A stretch of DNA of 64,000 bases from Amorphochlora amoebiformis (Eukaryota; Cercozoa; Chlorarachniophyceae). The stretch is taken from positions 124,001 to 188,000 of the forward strand of contig BAAHQB010000084.1 in assembly GCA_054601695.1 (NCBI GenBank), read 5' to 3'. Position numbers and translations under genes: made by a program. Shown here piece by piece: positions 39,088 through 64,000 of the stretch. Position 1 is the first letter of the stretch. Each line of letters opens with the position of its first letter. The notes beneath the pieces are model-generated. The model worked only from the letters and a program-made list of their open reading frames with translations. It was not told the DNA's origin and did not search any database.

Positions 39088-40537
39088 CTTGAAATGTAGT
39101 GGGTTACTGAACATATTGACGTCTATCTTGATCTCTGCAAGGGAGAAAGAGTTAGGATGTTTCTAAGGTGTTCACGGTGAAATATACCCTCAAAATTGTC
39201 TTTCTGGGCGGACTTATCCATCCCTGAGAAAATGATATATCAGATGAATAGCCTCCGACTGAGATGTGATTTACCTCCGTTTTTCTTCGTGTCCGCGTCA
39301 GTACCTGGAAAAAAGACGGTCAGTATTGAGAAAATATGGTAATGCCGTTTACCCTTCTCATTCTTATCGGATAGAGCGATTGCGGACGATAAAATATCTG
39401 TGGGAACACAGTGTTAGTGGTTGCCAATGTACAGGATCGTTGATTCGTCACCATGTAGTTGCTCGCCCTGGATACTCTTAAGATCTGGAATGTTTTGCCG
39501 TGGCATTATGATGTACATGGGGCGTGCCTGAACATTTAAATTGGCATGATTTTTTTACGTGCTTCAGTGGGTTGACATGTAGACCTGAATATCAAGAAAA
39601 GATCGCGAATACTTCGATTCGGCTACAACAAGGTCTTTAAGCTTCATCGGGAGTGTTATGGGCGTTCCGAACTGCATTTAAGTCGTCAAATCTTTCAACT
39701 CGCCTTCAGCTCATATGTATTTTAATAATCGTATACAGTGTAAGTATAGCATCAAAATATGTACGTACCTCGTCAGCGTACTTTAATTGATCCTTCAGTC
39801 CAGAATTTAGGTGCTGTTGGAAACCGTTAGATAAACCCTTGTTATATTCAGTTGTGTGAATCACCTTAATCGAACCGTCGTTCTCACTGTCTTCTTCCGG
39901 ACTACACACCACCCAAAATCCAGCAGCGAATGCCATGTCACATGTGCGCCCTATAGGGGATTTTGTTAGGAAACGGAACGTCATCCCTGATATTGCCTAA
40001 AATCAGGTACCCTTGGACGGCCTGACGAACGAAGTAGACTTCTGGAAACATCATATATCATGGTATAAGAGCAACCATATTGTAGTTTAATGTACTCAAG
40101 AGTCTAGTGTTGCAGTTCGTAGAAAAAAACGAAAAAAAATTTGTTCCGAAAAAAGGATACCTCGGCTAGTTTTGCACTTGTAAGTATTCTCATTTGATAC
40201 TTAGCCATCTGATAGGTCTCCTCAACCACGGCACGGGCAGCTTCGAAGAATCTCACCTGATACCGATCAAATATAGATTTGTTTATTATCCAAGCAGGAG
40301 AATTAAACTTCTTTCTATAAAGACCATCGGAACCGCCAAAATGGCACACATGATCCTATCCTCTCCGATCGAACCCCTTTCCCTTCGGAGTATGATAAAA
40401 GGCAAGAGTTTTGTTTGTTATTGGTGAATTTACTCCGGTATGATTATCATGCAGGCAGGAGGGTAATTTGAAGTATCAATAAGCATCGCATATTTTTCTG
40501 ACCGCATGTCCTTTCTCCACGAAAGCAGAAAACGACC
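39088..40537 (-). CDS. Unknown protein, eleven short exons upstream of and in phase with the CSD gene
   Basis: Exons 40497-40434, 40355-40325, 40256-40161, 40041-40011, 39950-39769, 39671-39585, 39467-39452 (16 nt), 39397-39353, 39304-39275, 39223-39188, 39134-39088. An incomplete 5' exon ends at 40537. Every junction is GT-AG and every phase matches. The product has a hydrophobic stretch (YPPACMIIIPEIMCAILAVP), then helical, charged sequence (FFEAARAVVEETYQMAKYQM, GFQQHLNSGLKDQLKYADE, LKDLVVAESKYSRSFLDIQ). I do not recognise a family. Introns are 48-119 nt and free of TA repeats, so this locus shows the unexpanded gene form of this genome. It may be a separate gene whose 3' end is missed, or the N-terminal half of a fusion with the cold-shock protein. 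The start codon is not identified. Confidence 0.62.
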
Positions 40538-40845
40538 CTTGATGAGTCGACGGAGCAGGTACAATAACGACACTTGTCGACGATTCCCCGAGGTGTTTTT
40601 CGTGCACGAGCACTTCTTCCATCACGCCAGTGCCGTGCGATATATATATCCCAGCGACGCCACGAAAGCTCTTGACAACCCGGACCGCGTTATTAATGCC
40701 GCTGAAGGAGAACGGGGTGACACACGTGTTTTCTTAAGGTGATTCTGCCCAGATTTCTTGTTCTAGCCCGTTAATCCCCGTTGCTCACCGACAAAGTATT
40801 TCACACAGGAAATATTTAGTCGCACGTGAAACCCGTCCATTCCCG

Positions 40846-41064
40846 ATGAGCGTCGCCTCGAATGCCGACGAGCTGCAGGAACTCAAGGCGGAAATAGCCA
40901 AACTCAAGGGAGAGATCGCCATTCTAGAAGCCGTTAAAGTCACCCCTGCTCAGGCGGCGGCTGAGATCGTTGCTCACTTGAAGAAATCAGCTGAGGTCGA
41001 CCCCATCATGGCTACAGACAACCCGTGGAGACCGCCGAACAACATCTGCTGTCAGATAGCTTAG
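40846..41064 (+). CDS. Heterotrimeric G-protein gamma subunit, 72 aa
   Basis: Small intronless gene. G-gamma forms an obligate dimer with G-beta and anchors it to membranes by a prenyl group. Residues 8-28 are a heptad-rich coiled-coil (ELQELKAEIAKLKGEIAILE). The family order follows: KVTPAQAAAEIVAHL, DPIMATDNPWRPP (compare the DPL...NPF motif of G-gamma) and a C-terminal CaaX box CQIA preceded by another Cys. Length matches the family (about 65-75). ATG at 40846 is the first of the frame. It points away from the minus-strand unknown gene, so the two may share a promoter. No alternative family fits the coiled-coil, DP, NPW and CaaX order as well. Confidence 0.82.
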   Translation: MSVASNADELQELKAEIAKLKGEIAILEAVKVTPAQAAAEIVAHLKKSAEVDPIMATDNPWRPPNNICCQIA

Positions 41065-41931
41065 GAGGCTTAGCTATACGATTAAAATGATATCAGTCCT
41101 CTCTCCTTAGGCATCAAGCCTGTGATAGGGTACTTACAATGGCCAGGGTGGTCTCATGAGTGGGGAACGAAGGCGGTTATTCTAGTGCCGGAAGGCGGTT
41201 ATATCTTCGATTGGGTGGGACCTCTGGTGATATCGGCGTAAAATATGCTTACAACGAGACTGCGGGGCACTCAGTAGGCTCAATCTCGAATCTGTGTTGG
41301 GCTTGTCAAGTCAAAATTAATTAATCTTGACAAATAACTAGCATTCCAAGATTGTTCCGACCTGCGGTTACTGAGCGTCAGGAATGCACATATATATATA
41401 TATACGTCAACGAGTACCTGACACTAGTGCATTGATATGTAATGTTTAATGGATTCAATTTAATACGAATTTATACTAGTACTTACATGTGCCACAGTCT
41501 GGTGATTTTTAAAATTAATTTGGCTACAACCACCGTACGTGAGTATATACTAGATATATTCTACATATCGTTCTGCATATATATATAAAAGTAACTACTA
41601 GTAGTTGGGGCCGCACTGAGTCCTCGGACTCAATCGCAGCTCCGGTACGTAGTCAGTGAACTAGTCACTGGCCATTAACCATTACTAGATTAGTGCCCGT
41701 ACGTAATATTGCTAGATTGTAATATTCCGATGTTAGATACCGTATAATGATTTTACGACAACGATTTTTTTTTCCTTATTTAAGACTCGACTTTTTCCGT
41801 CATGTGCATGTGCGCATACACAAATATATATATATACGATGACTTAGATCTACACTTCTCGCTAGCTACTCAGGTGGAAGCCTGAATATCCCATGATCTA
41901 CATAATCACTCAATTCTCAATTTATCACGTA
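41065..41931. other. Intergenic stretch between convergent G-gamma and transporter genes
   Basis: Mixed unique AT-leaning DNA with two short (TA)n patches near 41390 and 41580. No exon or RNA gene recognised. It should hold both 3' ends, but no clear poly(A) signal stands out. Confidence 0.5.
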
Positions 41932-58065
<16,134 letters not shown>

Positions 58066-58176
58066 TCTCTTATTTGTATGGTGGGATTGGCGGGGATTCG
58101 CGGGGGGGGTTACCGGGGTTGTCACTCACCGGGGATCCCCGGGGATTGCGGCGGTACACCCATATCCCAAACAACG
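58066..58176. promoter_or_regulatory. Bidirectional promoter between ENT transporter and PDZ-rubredoxin genes
   Basis: Only 111 bp separate the two divergent start codons, so both promoters and 5' leaders must lie here. The segment is G/C-rich on a plus-strand G run and contains the perfect palindrome CCGGGGATCCCCGG (58129-58142). No TATA box. A regulatory role for the palindrome is inference. Confidence 0.5.
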
Positions 58177-61575
<3,399 letters not shown>

Positions 61576-61640
61576 CTTTTTTCCCATCATTCTACGGTAT
61601 CGACGTTCTTTCTTCATCTCTGAATATATTATGTAAATAT

Positions 61641-61679
<39 letters not shown>

Positions 61680-61680
61680 T

Positions 61681-61768
<88 letters not shown>

Positions 61769-61842
61769 TTATACATGTGTATATATATATACACACACAT
61801 GAATATATATATATATATATATGTATACTTATACATACATAC

Positions 61843-61912
<70 letters not shown>

Positions 61913-62460
61913 TATATATATATATATATATATACATCATTGAATCTATGTGTTAGATTTACATCCTAAAGGGCGGGCACACTTATAAATCCACCCTGCT
62001 CTGGAGGGTCGCCAGCGAAAAGTGCCTTATATCCGTGCGAAAATTTAGGCGATATTAAGGGCGAAGTGCCTTATATCTGTGCGGATCTTATATCCGTGCG
62101 GATCGCACACTCGGCATCTATTCTCGTTGTCTCGGGGCCTAGCGCGAAATATTTTCTTCCACTCCTGCATGGCACCTAAGGGGGCGCTGTAAGTGGGCGC
62201 AAGACGCAGAGGCTTGGGCCGCTCGGTGAATTGACGGGAGAATTAAATTTAAAAATTTAAAATTTCGGCCGATTTTAGGGCGGGGGTGCCTTATTATCTG
62301 TGCGGAAATTTGACCGATTTTAGGGCGAAGTGCCTTATTATCTGTGCGGAAATTTGGGCAATTTTGAGGGGGGCCCTTATTAAGTGTGCGACCTTATAAG
62401 TGTGCGCGCCCTTTACCCAACGTGTACATATATATATATATTTATTTATATATATATATG

Positions 62461-62505
<45 letters not shown>

Positions 62506-62556
62506 AATATCACACATACTCAAACACACAACCAAAACACACACACACACACACAC

Positions 62557-62596
<40 letters not shown>

Positions 62597-62648
62597 CTCT
62601 ATGAATACAACCATATGTTAGGGTATACACCTTTACATGTACTTTATA

Positions 62649-62685
<37 letters not shown>

Positions 62686-62785
62686 GTACATATATACACG
62701 CATATATAAACATATAAATATAAACATAAAATACATATATAAGTTATATACATACATACATACATACATATATATATATATGTGC

Positions 62786-62816
<31 letters not shown>

Positions 62817-62921
62817 AAATATTATTTATATGTGTATATGTGTATATATATAATATATATACATCTGACCTTTTTTTCTCTCTTTTCTTTCAATTCGCTT
62901 TTGCTCTTTTTCCCGTTGGAT
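61576..62921 (-). CDS. Two exons of a Lys/Glu/Arg-rich protein, partial
   Basis: Exon 62921-62870 ([17 protein letters not shown]) ends in phase 1 at a GTCAG donor. Exon 61619-61576 starts in the matching phase after ATATTCAG and reads [14 protein letters not shown] up to a GTATAT donor. The joined peptide is a highly charged helix, as in many nuclear or RNA-associated proteins; no family can be named. Upstream and downstream exons were not found. The intron between them contains the MITE at 61969-62413. Low-complexity composition makes chance possible, but both splice ends and the phase agree. Confidence 0.4.
61969..62413. mobile_element. 445-bp MITE-like element with TIRs and TA target duplication
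   Basis: Left end AAGGGCGGGCACACTTATAA (61969-61988) and right end TTATAAGTGTGCGCGCCCTT (62394-62413) are inverted repeats matching at 19 of 20 positions, each flanked by TA (61967-61968, 62414-62415). The interior is GC-richer than its surroundings and has no long frame. It has about four degenerate subrepeats containing GTGCCTTATATCTGTGCGG (around 62024, 62069, 62288 and 62328). Size, TIRs and TA duplication fit a non-autonomous DNA transposon of a TA-targeting superfamily (Tc1/mariner-like). The superfamily is inference. Confidence 0.75.
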
Positions 62922-63110
62922 CTTTATATGTATACATATGTACATATAATAGATATAAAGAATAATATGTATACATATAAAGAATATATGTCTATATGTA
63001 TATATACATATATATATACACATATATATATATATATATATTTATATATGGGGTGTGTGTGTATACATACATATATACACATGTAAGTATATATACATAT
63101 ATATATATTA

Positions 63111-63163
<53 letters not shown>

Positions 63164-63429
63164 TATATAATACATATATATACATATACATGTATACATA
63201 TTACTCTAAATATTCAAACATATATACAATACAGTATACCACAATATCATGTATATGTGTATGTTATATGAATTTGTATATTTAAATATTATATACACAT
63301 GTATATATATGTATGTATGTATTTATAGATATATATCCACAAAAATTCATAAAATATCTTCCAAAATATACACCTTAAGCTATTTCACTCTATCTACTAC
63401 TACTCACCCTAACTTCTTCGTAATTCCAT

Positions 63430-63465
<36 letters not shown>

Positions 63466-63555
63466 GATATATGTATATGATATGCATTTGTAAAGGATAT
63501 ATATATTTTTATATATTGTATATATATATATTCATATCAGTACATAGAGTACCCA
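62922..63555. other. TA-rich stretch with no supported gene
   Basis: Mostly (TA)n with a short unique pyrimidine-rich patch at 63365-63430. No exon found. It leads into the CCCTAA array. Confidence 0.5.
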
Positions 63556-63561
63556 AGCCTA

Positions 63562-64000
63562 GTTAACCCTAACCCTAACCCTAACGCTACCCTAACCCTA
63601 ACCCTAACCCCAACCCTAACCCTAACCCTAACCCTAACCCTAACCGTAACCCTAACCCTAACCTTAACCCTAACCCTAACCTTAACCCTAGCCCTAACCC
63701 TAACCCTAATCCTAACTCAATCCTGACCCTAAACCTAACCCTAACCCTAACCCTAACCCTAACCCTAACCCCAACCCTAACCCTAACCCTAACCCTAACC
63801 CTAACCTTAACCCTAACCCTAACCTTAACCCTAGCCCTAACCCTAACCCTAATCCTAACTCAATCCTGACCCTAAACCTAACCCTAACCCTAACCCTAAC
63901 CCTAACCCTAATCCTAACCCTACCCCTAACCCTAACCCTAACCCTAACCCTAATCCTAATCCTAACCCTAATCCTAATCTTAATCCTAATCTTAACCCTA
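63562..64000. repeat. CCCTAA array at right edge
   Basis: CCCTAA with variants to the window end, including a duplicated block (about 63653-63735 and 63803-63885). The strand is CCCTAA on plus, so it is not a right-hand chromosome end; it is interstitial or the start of a left-type end of an inverted neighbour. Confidence 0.88.

Noticed and set aside
40506-40742. Plus-strand frame of 78 residues
   Set aside because: It overlaps minus-strand exons of the unknown gene; I could not exclude it fully, but it has no family match and no splice or context support.

Overview
The window is nuclear DNA of a photosynthetic eukaryote, most likely an alga with a complex (secondary) plastid. All genes but two are split by GT-AG introns. 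Two predicted plastid proteins (triosephosphate isomerase and a PDZ-rubredoxin protein) begin with a hydrophobic signal peptide followed by a basic, Ser/Ala-rich transit-like stretch. TTAGGG-type repeats occur throughout. The lineage cannot be fixed from sequence alone.

About half or more of the DNA is (TA)n, with degenerate telomere-type repeats, CT/GA tracts and minisatellites. Nearly every long open frame in these tracts is a repeat artefact. The real genes are small exons (11 to 344 nt) set in this repeat sea. I rebuilt them by joining islands whose splice sites and reading phases agree.

Layout: 663-8217 (-) plastid-type triosephosphate isomerase, at least 13 exons, C-terminus beyond the left edge. 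8392-9807 (+) intronless orphan two-TM protein. 10863-10947 (-) possible WD-like exon. 11798-15963 (-) Sel1-repeat protein, with probable upstream exons to 18692. 20983-34917 (+) RUS/DUF647 family protein in about 24 exons. 34918-37185 intergenic with a tandem duplication. 37186-39025 (-) cold-shock-domain/RGG protein, joined in phase to an unknown upstream exon chain 39088-40537. 40846-41064 (+) G-protein gamma subunit with CaaX end. 41932-58065 (-) equilibrative nucleoside transporter in 21 exons. 58177-60354 (+) PDZ-rubredoxin plastid protein, divergent from the transporter. 61576-62921 (-) two charged exons with a 445-bp TA-flanked MITE in their intron. 63555-64000 CCCTAA-type array.

The most striking signal is architectural. 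At more than 20 splice junctions, in five different genes, the neighbouring TA-rich intron carries one to eight truncated copies of the adjacent exon edge with its splice site (acceptor copies upstream, donor copies downstream). Telomere-like repeats inside genes always run CCCTAA on the sense strand. Together these suggest a particular way in which introns grow here and are kept spliceable. The genes are otherwise unrelated housekeeping genes and do not form one pathway.
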